Below the pieces are notes generated by a model. The model was not told where the DNA came from. It was given only the letters and a program-made list of their open reading frames with translations, and did no database searches. From assembly GCA_013812995.1 (NCBI GenBank), contig JACCSL010001005.1, forward strand, positions 1 to 7,290: DNA of 7,290 nucleotides. Direction: 5' to 3'. Below are positions 1 to 5,967 of this stretch, in pieces. Origin of the DNA: Ardenticatenales bacterium. Lineage in GTDB: Bacteria > Chloroflexota > Anaerolineae > Ardenticatenales > Ardenticatenaceae. Numbering within the stretch: the stretch's first letter is position 1; every line of letters starts with the position of its first letter. Made by a program: the position numbers and the translations under genes.

Positions 1-330
1 CACCTGTTCATTAATTATCCGACGATGAAGGAGGAGCTGGAGGTGGTCCGCGTCCGTGCGCCGGAGGTGCCCCAGGCCCTGGCCGGGCAGGTCGTCGCCT
101 TCATCCACGAGGTGCGCCGCATGGCGCTGAAGAAGACGCCGGGGCTCTCGGAAACCATCGAGTGGGCGCGGGCGCTGACGATGCTCAATGCGGCGTCGCT
201 CAGCCGCGAGGAGGTGGAGCGCACACTGGGCGTGTTCGTCAAGTATGAGTCGGATTCGCAGCGGGTGCGCGGCGATCTGACGTCGCTGCTGCGGAAGATT
301 GGGATCAAGGGGGAGGATTACAAGAATTAA
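1..330 (+). CDS. MoxR-family AAA+ ATPase, C-terminal part (5' end outside window)
   Basis: The reading frame is open from base 1 and ends at TAA 328-330. It encodes about 109 residues, so the Walker motifs and the start lie upstream of the window. The visible piece starts HLFINYPTMKEEL, then VVAFIHEVR, and later LSETIEWARAL. This matches the C-terminal lid domain of MoxR ATPases of the CoxD type, where a 'YP...E..IV..R.P' stretch precedes a helical 'ETLDWA.AL' segment. Family members are ATP-driven chaperones that usually pair with a VWA protein to mature or insert metal into enzymes. A CoxE-type VWA gene follows downstream on the same strand, which supports the call. The ATP-binding core is not seen, so activity cannot be judged. 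Confidence 0.85.
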   Translation, partial: HLFINYPTMKEELEVVRVRAPEVPQALAGQVVAFIHEVRRMALKKTPGLSETIEWARALTMLNAASLSREEVERTLGVFVKYESDSQRVRGDLTSLLRKIGIKGEDYKN

Positions 331-368
331 GGGCGGGGGGCAAGGATAGGGAGAAATAAAGGATAACG

Positions 369-395
369 GCGGGGCATGGTGGAACCGTGCCCCGC
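369..395 (+). other. GC-rich hairpin in the leader of the small membrane protein gene
   Basis: Bases 369-380 and 384-395 can pair as a 12-bp stem with one G-T wobble around a 3-base GGA loop. The stem ends 6 bases before the GGAG ribosome binding site (402-405) of the gene at 413. No T-run follows on either strand, so it is not a standard intrinsic terminator. It could reduce read-through from the ATPase gene, influence translation, or stabilise an mRNA end. Only the pairing is seen; the role is inference. Confidence 0.4.
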
Positions 396-412
396 GCCCA
401 CGGAGATAAACA

Positions 413-946
413 ATGTCGAGGTTTTGGAAGGTGCTGGGGTATGGAGTGGTTGGCTTTTTTGTCTGCTTCTTGATCATAGCCGTACTGACCATACTTAATC
501 CATACAAGTATTCTCCCTGGGAAGTCCAATTCAATTTTAACAAAATTAGAGAGGAGTTACCAACAGTCAAAGCGCAGTGGCAATCTCTTGGAGTAGAGGA
601 TTATGATGTAGAGGTGAGTCTATCAGGCATTTGTGTCCTTACTCTAACTTTGGAAGTTCGTAACACATCACTGAGTAGGGTCATAAAGCATGAAGCACCT
701 ATGGCAACCGGTTGGCGAGATAGGTCGCCTTGGTGTCCCTCTACAGGAGACCTGACGGTTTCCGGCATGTTTGATATGGTGGAACACAAGTCGAACAGCC
801 TTGATTCATCTGAGGATTTTATGTTCGTCAAATTCGATCCCGAGTTTGGTTATGTACGAGAGTATTGGGCAGGTATGAACCATCCCGGTGTTAGTGAATG
901 TTGCATCAGCATCACCTACCATAATTTTCGCCCGATTTCGCCATGA
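413..946 (+). CDS. small membrane-anchored protein, DUF6174-like
   Basis: The 177-residue product starts at an ATG preceded by GGAG at 402-405, about 7 bases away. Residues 7-28 form one strongly hydrophobic segment after a short basic N-terminus, so it is probably a single-span membrane anchor with the rest outside. The outer part has a pattern I recall for DUF6174: a W near an early DYDVEV strand (64-69), a cysteine (C74), a middle 'TVSGMFDMV' stretch (115-123), then FDPEFGY (141-147) and a closing strand ending NFRP. Other cysteines are C108, C163 and C164. The function of that family is unknown to me. By hand count, 541-660 is about 42% GC against about 67% for 1621-1680 in the next gene, suggesting later acquisition or relaxed selection. 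It lies between two genes that are normally partners. The CDS is fairly secure; the family assignment is tentative. Confidence 0.7.
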   Translation: MSRFWKVLGYGVVGFFVCFLIIAVLTILNPYKYSPWEVQFNFNKIREELPTVKAQWQSLGVEDYDVEVSLSGICVLTLTLEVRNTSLSRVIKHEAPMATGWRDRSPWCPSTGDLTVSGMFDMVEHKSNSLDSSEDFMFVKFDPEFGYVREYWAGMNHPGVSECCISITYHNFRPISP

Positions 947-990
947 AATTCTCAAATAATCCATCGTGCCTCACTCAGAAGGAGCGACTC

Positions 991-2406
991 ATGGACGATG
1001 TGCTAATCAACTTCATTCAAATTCTGCGCCGCTGTGGGCTGCGCGTCTCCGTGAGCGAGTCGTTGGATGGCATAAGGGCATCCGCCGCGATTGGTATGGA
1101 GAACAAGCCGCTGTTCAAGGCGGCGCTCCGGGCCGCGCTTATCAAGAAGACGAAGGACATCCCGCTCTTTGATGAGATTTTCGATGCCTATTTCACTGAC
1201 AAGCCCAGCGATATTCCCCTGGAGGAGCGTTTCGGCCACGGGCTGCCCAAGCCGGGCGAGAGTGGGGACGAGGACTTCGACGAGGCAATGCGGCGCGCGA
1301 TGGAGCAGATGGGGGGCGTCGGTGAGATGACGCAGGCCCTGCTCCAGGGCAATGTGCAGTTCATCACTGCCGAGATGCTACGCAACATGAGCCCCGAGCA
1401 GTTGGCTGAGCTTCGCTCCATGCTCCAGCGCGGGCAGTTCACGCGCATGGTGCTCGACAAGATGGGCTGGGAGAAGGCGCAACGTGAGATGATGCGGCTC
1501 ATCCAGCAGCTTCAAAAACAGGGCGACTACGAGGCAGCGGAGCGGGTGCGCGAGCGGCTGTGGGAGCTACAGGAGCTTTTCCCACGCTGGGTGGCGAACG
1601 AGGTCAATGACCGAGTGGAAAAGCAGCTTCAGACGCAGCGCCCGCCCGCGCCCAGGGCGGAGGAGTTGCAGTTCAAGGATTTCTCCCGCTACACCGATAC
1701 CGAGGTGGAGGCAATGGAAGAGATCGTGGAGCAGATGGCGCGAAAGCTGCGCAAAGACTGGTCACGCCGCGCGAAGCAGGGCGGCAGCCGCCGCCTGGAT
1801 GTGCCCCGCACCATGCGCCACGCGATGGGTACCTTTGGCATTCCGCTGGAACTGCGCTGGAAACAGCGGCGGCGCAACCGGCTGAATATCGTGCTGCTCT
1901 GCGATGTCTCGTCGTCGGTACGCAATGCGAGCCGCTTCATGCTCCAGCTGGTTTACTCGCTCCAGCAGCAGCGCGGGCGGGTGCGCTCCTTCGTCTTCAT
2001 CGGCGATCTGGACGAAGTGACGGAAACCTTCGAGCGCAACAACATTGATGAGGCGGTGCGCATTGCCACGAGCGAGGCGGGCATCACCTACTGGTCGCAC
2101 TCCGACTTCGGGCGCGCCTTCCGCGAGTTTCTGGACAATCACGGGGACGCGCTCTCCTCGCGCACGACGGTCATTGTGCTGGGCGATGGCCGCTCCAACT
2201 TCTACGACCCGCAATTCGACGCAGTGGAGGAGATTCACGAGCGCGCGCGCAAGTTTATCTGGCTGAATCCGGAGAGCGAGTGGGGCTGGGGCACCGGCGA
2301 TTCCATCGCCCCCGCCTACGCCCGCCACTGTGACCGCATGGTGGAGTGCCGCAACCTCGATCAGCTCACCCGCGCGATGGAGTTCCTGATGGAAAGTACC
2401 GCCTGA
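991..2406 (+). CDS. VWA-domain protein of the CoxE type
   Basis: The 471-residue protein starts with MDDVLINFIQILRR. I chose ATG 991 because AGAAGGAG lies at 977-984. The in-frame ATG at 943 overlaps the previous stop as ATGA but has no clear ribosome binding site and would add 16 unlikely residues. Residues 1-60 resemble the N-terminal helical region of CoxE-like proteins. Residues about 95-265 are charged and helical, probably coiled-coil. A von Willebrand A fold follows from about 297, with the metal-site motif DVSSS (305-309), a second site near SDFGRA (371-376) and GDGRSN (399 is the Asp). Known relatives work with MoxR ATPases in maturing enzymes such as CO dehydrogenase. The ATPase fragment upstream is the likely partner. 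No oxidoreductase genes are in view, so the client is unknown. Confidence 0.9.
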   Translation: MDDVLINFIQILRRCGLRVSVSESLDGIRASAAIGMENKPLFKAALRAALIKKTKDIPLFDEIFDAYFTDKPSDIPLEERFGHGLPKPGESGDEDFDEAMRRAMEQMGGVGEMTQALLQGNVQFITAEMLRNMSPEQLAELRSMLQRGQFTRMVLDKMGWEKAQREMMRLIQQLQKQGDYEAAERVRERLWELQELFPRWVANEVNDRVEKQLQTQRPPAPRAEELQFKDFSRYTDTEVEAMEEIVEQMARKLRKDWSRRAKQGGSRRLDVPRTMRHAMGTFGIPLELRWKQRRRNRLNIVLLCDVSSSVRNASRFMLQLVYSLQQQRGRVRSFVFIGDLDEVTETFERNNIDEAVRIATSEAGITYWSHSDFGRAFREFLDNHGDALSSRTTVIVLGDGRSNFYDPQFDAVEEIHERARKFIWLNPESEWGWGTGDSIAPAYARHCDRMVECRNLDQLTRAMEFLMESTA

Positions 2407-2410
2407 GACC

Positions 2411-2455
2411 GCGCTTTCTTTGTTGGATCAGGACGGATGAGCCAAGCCAAAGCGC
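2411..2455 (+). other. inverted repeat after the CoxE-type gene
   Basis: Bases 2411-2417 (GCGCTTT) pair with 2449-2455 (AAAGCGC), and inside them TTGG 2423-2426 can pair with CCAA 2442-2445. It starts 5 bases after the stop codon. There is no T-run afterwards, so it may be a weak or factor-assisted transcript end, or chance. A separate 10-bp palindrome ATAGGCCTAT follows at 2457-2466. The rest of the gap up to the helicase gene shows no convincing promoter. Confidence 0.3.
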
Positions 2456-2587
2456 AATAGGCCTATGGTACCGTTGGGCATAGATGTTGCTTTTAGGGGT
2501 AGCACGGCGCGTTAACTCGGAGATGCTCGCAAAGAGGCCCGCCTACAAACCAGCTATCAACATACTCACAAGGACAGAGGTCTATTT

Positions 2588-4261
2588 ATGGACACTCTCC
2601 AGAAGAGCCTGCGCTCCGTTTTTGGGTTCGATGCCTTCCAGCCCGGTCAACGTAAGACCATCCAAGCCCTCCTGACCGGGCACGATGTGCTATGTATCCT
2701 CCCAACCGGTGCAGGCAAAAGTCTGACCTATCAGTTACCCGCGCATATCTTGCATAAGAAGGGTCGTGGTGTTACGGTCGTCGTTTCTCCCCTCATCGCC
2801 CTCATGAAGGATCAGGCGGATGCGCTGGCGGCGCGTGGTTGGAGCTGTGTGGGCGTGCTCAACAGCCACATCCCCGCCGAGGCGCAGGCGCGCACGCTGG
2901 AGCGGCTAGCCGCCGACGAGTTGTGCTTGCTCTATGTAACCCCTGAGCGCGTTGAAACCGAATCCTTCCTCCAGAAACTGATGGATGCCAAGGTCGCGAT
3001 GCTGGCCGTGGATGAGGCGCACTGCGTCTCCCAGTGGGGCGATGACTTCCGCCCGGCCTATCTACGCCTTGATGAGGCCGTCTACGCGATTCGACAGTCG
3101 CAAACCCACCATGTTCCTGTCCTGGCCCTCACGGCCACCGCCCCGCCCCTTGTGCGGGACGAAATTATCGAGCGACTCCGTCTGGACGATCTCACGGTCG
3201 TTGCGCATGGTTTTGAGCGAAACAACCTGAACCTTGAAGTCGAGCACATCGCCGATGAGAGCGGAAAGTGGATTGCACTCGCGCGCCGCCTCGGTCCGGA
3301 GCGCAACGGGAATCGGCTGGAGCCGCCGGGCATCGTCTACTGCGCGACGGTGCGCGCCACCGAGCCTATCGCCGAGAAACTGCGTGAGTGGGGGTGGCCC
3401 GCCGCCGTCTACCACGGACAGATGGAGCGGGAGGAGCGCCAGCGGGTGCAGGACAGTTTCATGCAGGGTGACATCCAGATTGTGGTCGCGACGAACGCCT
3501 TCGGGCTCGGAATCGACAAGCAGGATCTGCGCTTCGTGCTGCACTGGGACCTCCCCGGCAGCCCCGAGACCTACTACCAGGAGGCGGGCCGCGCCGGGCG
3601 CGATGGGCTGACCTCTACCTGCCTTCTCTTCTACCATCCGAATGACCGCCATCTCCAGTCATTCTTTGCCAGCCAGGGCGGCCCCTCCGAGGACGAGATT
3701 CGCACACTCTGGGCCACTCTGGGTCGAATCTACCAGGGCGAGCCTCTGCCACTCACGGAGCTCGCCTCCGAGATGGGCCTCAAGCCGGGCGAGGTCGAGC
3801 GCCTGCTCCCTCCTCTGGAAGAGAACGGCTACCTGCTGCGCGGCGAGGATGGAACCCTGGAAGTGCTCCGCATCGTACCACCGGATAGCCTCGATCTCTC
3901 CATGACACAGGCGGTGAAACGCCAGGCATTCGATCAGAGCCGCCTCAAGATGATGGAGGGCTACGCGCTCACCCACGATTGCCGCCATGAGTTCCTGCTC
4001 AACTACCTGGGGCAAGCACACGATACGGACAACTGCGGCCACTGCGACAACTGCCGCAATGGTCGTAGTATCCGTCAAAGCGATCTGGACCTTCCCTTCC
4101 ATCCTGGCGACGAGGTGCTTCATCCCTCCTGGGGTGGCGGCAAGGTGCAGCGGCTGGAGGGCGGCGAGGCGGTCACCATTCTCTTTGAGCAGGTAGGGTA
4201 CAAGACCATTGCCCTGGCGATCTGGGAGGAAAATCCGGAACTGCTCAAGCGCATCGCCTGA
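2588..4261 (+). CDS. recQ: RecQ-family ATP-dependent DNA helicase
   Basis: The 557-residue enzyme unwinds DNA 3' to 5' in recombinational repair. The ATG follows GAGG at 2577-2580 by 7 bases. Motif 0 is at 12-21 (FGFDAFQPGQ), Walker A TGAGKS at 40-45, DEAH at 142-145, motif III LTATA at 181-185, and motifs V-VI run from about 300 to 340, including QEAGRAGRDG (331-340). A winged-helix-like segment lies at about 366-430. The zinc site follows: C465, C483, C486 and C489. The last 50 residues (GDEVLHPSWGGGKV...) resemble the small Tudor-like domain at the C-terminus of UvrD/PcrA. E. coli RecQ has zinc, then winged helix, then HRDC; this protein has no HRDC and a different order. I recall the same layout in actinobacterial RecQ. 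It appears to be a stand-alone gene, 181 bases from the previous one. Confidence 0.95.
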   Translation: MDTLQKSLRSVFGFDAFQPGQRKTIQALLTGHDVLCILPTGAGKSLTYQLPAHILHKKGRGVTVVVSPLIALMKDQADALAARGWSCVGVLNSHIPAEAQARTLERLAADELCLLYVTPERVETESFLQKLMDAKVAMLAVDEAHCVSQWGDDFRPAYLRLDEAVYAIRQSQTHHVPVLALTATAPPLVRDEIIERLRLDDLTVVAHGFERNNLNLEVEHIADESGKWIALARRLGPERNGNRLEPPGIVYCATVRATEPIAEKLREWGWPAAVYHGQMEREERQRVQDSFMQGDIQIVVATNAFGLGIDKQDLRFVLHWDLPGSPETYYQEAGRAGRDGLTSTCLLFYHPNDRHLQSFFASQGGPSEDEIRTLWATLGRIYQGEPLPLTELASEMGLKPGEVERLLPPLEENGYLLRGEDGTLEVLRIVPPDSLDLSMTQAVKRQAFDQSRLKMMEGYALTHDCRHEFLLNYLGQAHDTDNCGHCDNCRNGRSIRQSDLDLPFHPGDEVLHPSWGGGKVQRLEGGEAVTILFEQVGYKTIALAIWEENPELLKRIA

Positions 4262-4344
4262 CATCATCCAAAAACTTGGCACACAGCTTGCGGGGGTCCG
4301 ACTACGCTAACTCAAAATCGCAACAACTATTGGAGGATAGAGCC

Positions 4345-4791
4345 ATGCACGATGAAGTAACACGCGCCATCATCGTCAAAGCCAACGTCGAAGAGGTGTA
4401 CCACCTGTGGGCCAACTTCGAGAATTTTCCCAACTTCATGAAGAATATGAAGTCGGTCACGAAAACGGGAGAGCGCACCAGCCACTGGGTCATGGAAGGA
4501 CCGCTAGGCAAATCCATCGAGTGGGACGCCGAGACCACGCGCCTGGATGAGAACAAGCGCATTGCCTGGAACAGCACGGGCGGCGACATCAAGACCAGCG
4601 GCCAGGTCAGCTTCAACGAGCTGCCACAGGGTGAGACCGAGATTACCGTGATTCTCAAGTATGTCCCGCCAGCAGGCATGGCGGGGGAACTCATCGCCTC
4701 GCTCTTCGGCGACCCCGAGGGCAAGCTCGACGAGGACCTGCGCAACTTCAAAGCCTACGCCGAGGGCATGTACAATCGCACCAGCGCGTAA
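4345..4791 (+). CDS. SRPBCC (START-like) family protein, cyclase/dehydrase type
   Basis: The 148-residue protein starts at ATG 4345, which follows GGAGG at 4332-4336 by 8 bases. An in-frame TTG at 4276 would add 23 low-quality residues and ignores this site, so I reject it. The sequence follows the family from end to end: an opening strand [17 protein letters not shown], then FENFPNFM (25-32), [17 protein letters not shown] (59-75), GQVSFNEL (86-93), Y-V-P-P near 106-109, and a C-terminal helix [11 protein letters not shown]. The fold makes a hydrophobic pocket for a lipid-like ligand. Many bacterial members are small stress-associated proteins of unknown ligand. No signal peptide is seen, so it is cytosolic. 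It ends 13 bases before a strong terminator. The family is secure, the function is not. Confidence 0.9.
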   Translation: MHDEVTRAIIVKANVEEVYHLWANFENFPNFMKNMKSVTKTGERTSHWVMEGPLGKSIEWDAETTRLDENKRIAWNSTGGDIKTSGQVSFNELPQGETEITVILKYVPPAGMAGELIASLFGDPEGKLDEDLRNFKAYAEGMYNRTSA

Positions 4792-4804
4792 GCTTAGCTA
4801 CCAG

Positions 4805-4851
4805 CAAACAAAAAGGCCCCCGTCCAAGATGGACGGGGGCCTTTTTGTTTG
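4805..4851. terminator. bidirectional intrinsic terminator
   Basis: Bases 4805-4826 and 4830-4851 form a perfect 22-bp inverted repeat with a 3-base loop (AGA). The GC core GGCCCCCGTCCA is flanked by five As on the left and five Ts on the right, so both strands give a GC stem followed by a U-run. It ends the SRPBCC gene on the + strand and the tRNA operon on the - strand. On the - strand its stem begins inside the CCA end of tRNA-Pro. Confidence 0.96.
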
Positions 4852-4926
4852 GTCGGGGAGACTGGATTCGAACCAGCGACCTCTTGCACCCCATGCAAGC
4901 GCGCTACCGGACTGCGCTACACCCCG
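4850..4926 (-). tRNA. tRNA-Pro (anticodon GGG), CCA encoded
   Basis: Read on the - strand, it folds as acceptor CGGGGTG/CTCCCCG, D-stem GCGC/GCGC, anticodon stem CTTGC/GCAAG with loop ATGGGGT, and T-stem GCTGG/CCAGT around TTCGAAT. The anticodon is GGG, with A at 32 and T at 38. Position 6-67 of the acceptor is a T-T mismatch and 49-65 a G-T wobble. The discriminator base A lies at 4853, and CCA follows at 4852-4850. It is the only tRNA here with a genomic CCA, and that CCA overlaps the terminator stem. It lies 5 bases after tRNA-His. Confidence 0.95.
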
Positions 4927-4931
4927 ACGAG

Positions 4932-5004
4932 GGCGAGTAGTGGGTTTTGAACCCACGGCCTCCTGGGCCACAACCAGGCGCTCTACCACTGAGCTATACC
5001 CGCC
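4932..5004 (-). tRNA. tRNA-His (anticodon GTG)
   Basis: The - strand folds with an 8-bp acceptor GGCGGGTA/TACTCGCC, including the extra G at position -1 paired to C73 that is typical of tRNA-His. The D-arm is GCTC/GAGC, the anticodon loop TTGTGGC between CCTGG and CCAGG, and the T-arm GTGGG TTCAAAA CCCAC. No CCA is encoded after C73. Confidence 0.96.
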
Positions 5005-5013
5005 ATGTAATAA

Positions 5014-5082
5014 CGTTGGATCGTTGGAGCGAGAGAGCGGTGGAATAATAGCATTGGGTTGTTTTGTTCCAACGCTCCAACG
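5014..5082. repeat. inverted pair of tandem CGTTGGA heptamers
   Basis: Bases 5014-5028 read CGTTGGATCGTTGGA. The reverse complement of 5068-5082 is the same except for one base at position 8. Each arm holds two CGTTGGA units, and the arms are separated by 39 bases. Extra partial units (GAGCG-type) extend both arms. It fills the gap between tRNA(CAT) and tRNA-His. Similar degenerate heptamers are, from memory, scattered in Chloroflexales genomes. Confidence 0.65.
5045..5072 (-). promoter_or_regulatory. candidate promoter before tRNA-His/tRNA-Pro
   Basis: On the - strand TTGGAA (5072-5067), a 16-bp spacer and TATTAT (5050-5045) fit a sigma-70 type promoter with 4/6 and 5/6 matches. Transcription would start near 5038, about 34 bases before tRNA-His. 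The -35 box lies in one arm of the heptamer inverted repeat. Confidence 0.45.
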
Positions 5083-5096
5083 CTCTATCGCTTCAA

Positions 5097-5169
5097 TGGG
5101 CCTTACTGGATTCGAACCAGTAACCAACAGATTATGAGTCTGCTGCTCTAACCGTTGAGCTAAAGGCCC
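5097..5169 (-). tRNA. tRNA with CAT anticodon (elongator Met or lysidine-modified Ile2)
   Basis: The - strand folds as acceptor GGGCCTT/AAGGCCC with A73, D-arm GCTC AACGGTTA GAGC, anticodon stem GCAGA/TCTGT with loop CTCATAA, and T-arm ACTGG TTCGAAT CCAGT. The first pair is G-C and the D-arm is normal, so it is not initiator tRNA. C4-G69 and C5-G68 are the pairs found in E. coli tRNA-Ile2 recognised by TilS, which makes Ile2 a real possibility. Sequence alone does not settle it. No CCA is encoded. Confidence 0.93.
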
Positions 5170-5180
5170 TTCCTTGCAAG

Positions 5181-5254
5181 TGGGTGGTGAGGGGCTCGAA
5201 CCCCCGACCTTTCGGATGTAAGCCGAATGCTCTAACCAACTGAGCTAACCACCC
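5181..5254 (-). tRNA. tRNA-Val (anticodon TAC)
   Basis: The - strand folds as acceptor GGGTGGT/ACCACCC with A73, D-arm GCTC AGTTGGTTA GAGC, anticodon stem TTCGG/CCGAA with loop CTTACAT, and T-arm GGGGG TTCGAGC CCCTC. It starts 6 bases after tRNA-Asn. No CCA is encoded. Confidence 0.96.
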
Positions 5255-5260
5255 GATGGA

Positions 5261-5332
5261 CTCCACAGGCTGGACTCGAACCAGCAACCTACCGGTTAAC
5301 AGCCGGTTGCTCTGCCATTGAGCTACTGTGGA
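5261..5332 (-). tRNA. tRNA-Asn (anticodon GTT)
   Basis: The - strand folds as acceptor TCCACAG/CTGTGGA with discriminator G73, as expected for tRNA-Asn. The D-arm is GCTC AATGGCA GAGC, the anticodon stem ACCGG/CCGGT with loop CTGTTAA, and the T-arm GCTGG TTCGAGT CCAGC. No CCA is encoded. Confidence 0.96.
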
Positions 5333-5355
5333 TTATTCCCCGTAATGAGGGAAGG

Positions 5356-5428
5356 TGGACCTGAGGGGACTCGAACCCCTGACATCTACCGTGCAAGGAT
5401 AGCGCTCTCCCAGCTGAGCTACAGGCCC
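5356..5428 (-). tRNA. tRNA-Ala (anticodon TGC)
   Basis: The - strand folds as acceptor GGGCCTG/CAGGTCC with A73. The third pair is G3-T70, the wobble that alanyl-tRNA synthetase recognises. The D-arm is GCTC AGCTGGGA GAGC, the anticodon stem CTATC/GGTAG with loop CTTGCAC, and the T-arm AGGGG TTCGAGT CCCCT. No full CCA is encoded. Confidence 0.97.
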
Positions 5429-5442
5429 CTTAAGAAGGGATG

Positions 5443-5470
5443 AGTATAGCACGAATCTACCACCCTACAA
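5443..5470 (-). promoter_or_regulatory. candidate extended -10 promoter before tRNA-Ala
   Basis: On the - strand TGCTATACT (5451-5443) is an extended -10 (TGN plus TATACT, 5/6). A weak -35 TTGTAG sits 16 bp upstream (5470-5465). The start would fall near 5436, about 8 bases before tRNA-Ala, which suits a tRNA operon promoter. It would let the Ala-to-Pro cluster be made independently of rnpB. Confidence 0.5.
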
Positions 5471-5501
5471 GGTAGGAGGAATCGGCTATCCGAGATAAAA
5501 C

Positions 5502-5940
5502 ACCAGTCGTGACAGGGAGATATACCCCCGATTCTGTAGTGCCCTGCGGCACCGTCGTCATCTATCTCCGCGCCGGATGGCACGGGCAGTCCCTCGCCTG
5601 GTGGGTGTTACCCACCCTCACGGGTTCCGCTGCGACGGGAGCAAACCGAAGCCTGCCCCACCCGCCTTGCTCTCCTGAGCCAGCGCAGTCGCCTAGCCGC
5701 TGACATTGCTGCCCGCGCTGGTGGACTCTTATTCCACCCTTTCATCCCTCACCTGTGGCCTCGTGGCCCATCGGCGGGTCTACTTTCTGTTGCCGTCTTG
5801 CGTCACCTGAAGCTTGCGCCGCAGGTGCCCCCACTTGCTGTTTCATGGGGTGGCCTTCCCTGAACGAGTCAGGGGCGGAGAGTCGGGAAGTTCCTCTACC
5901 TCAACAGAGGCAGCGACAACCTCTCCCTGTCACGATGGTG
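5502..5940 (-). ncRNA. rnpB: RNase P RNA (bacterial, type A-like)
   Basis: This is the catalytic RNA that removes 5' leaders from precursor tRNAs. On the - strand the ends pair as helix P1: 5934-5922 with 5520-5508, 13 perfect pairs, plus three outer pairs. The conserved P4 halves are visible as GAGGAA (5896-5891) near the 5' end and ACAGAAT (5537-5531) near the 3' end. ACAGAAAGTAGACCCGCC (5790-5773) matches the conserved ACAGA...ACCGCC region, with GAAAGGGTGGAATAAGAG (5743-5726) and AGATAGATGAC (5567-5557) as further hallmarks. Length is about 435 nt, normal for the class; the ends are estimated from P1. It lies 28 bases after tRNA-Lys and about 74 before tRNA-Ala on the same strand. The 28-base gap is too short for its own promoter, so co-transcription with tRNA-Lys, or a promoter inside it, is likely. 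Confidence 0.93.
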
Positions 5941-5967
5941 TTCTTCTGTTGGAAAAGTGAGTGCGAG

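Noticed and set aside
943..990. ATGA-overlap start for the CoxE-type gene
   Set aside because: It has no ribosome binding site, while the ATG at 991 has AGAAGGAG.
1762..2328. Long - strand frame of 188 codons opposite the VWA gene
   Set aside because: It is opposite the conserved VWA domain, its composition is dominated by Ala/Arg/Val, and it has no recognisable motif.
2474..2516. Promoter for recQ (TTGGGC or TTGCTT with GTTAAC)
   Set aside because: The -10 matches are too poor at the correct spacing.
3062..3652. Long - strand frame of 196 codons opposite recQ
   Set aside because: It is the antisense shadow of a well-conserved helicase region in GC-rich DNA.
4276..4311. Promoter for the SRPBCC gene with -35 TTGGCA
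   Set aside because: No -10 with an acceptable match lies 16-18 bp downstream.
4276..4344. Extended start (TTG) for the SRPBCC gene
   Set aside because: The downstream ATG has GGAGG at the right distance and begins exactly where family similarity begins.
4661..5137. Open reading frames on both strands across the tRNA cluster
   Set aside because: They run through clear tRNA genes and the terminator, and their proteins are the familiar tRNA-derived artefacts.
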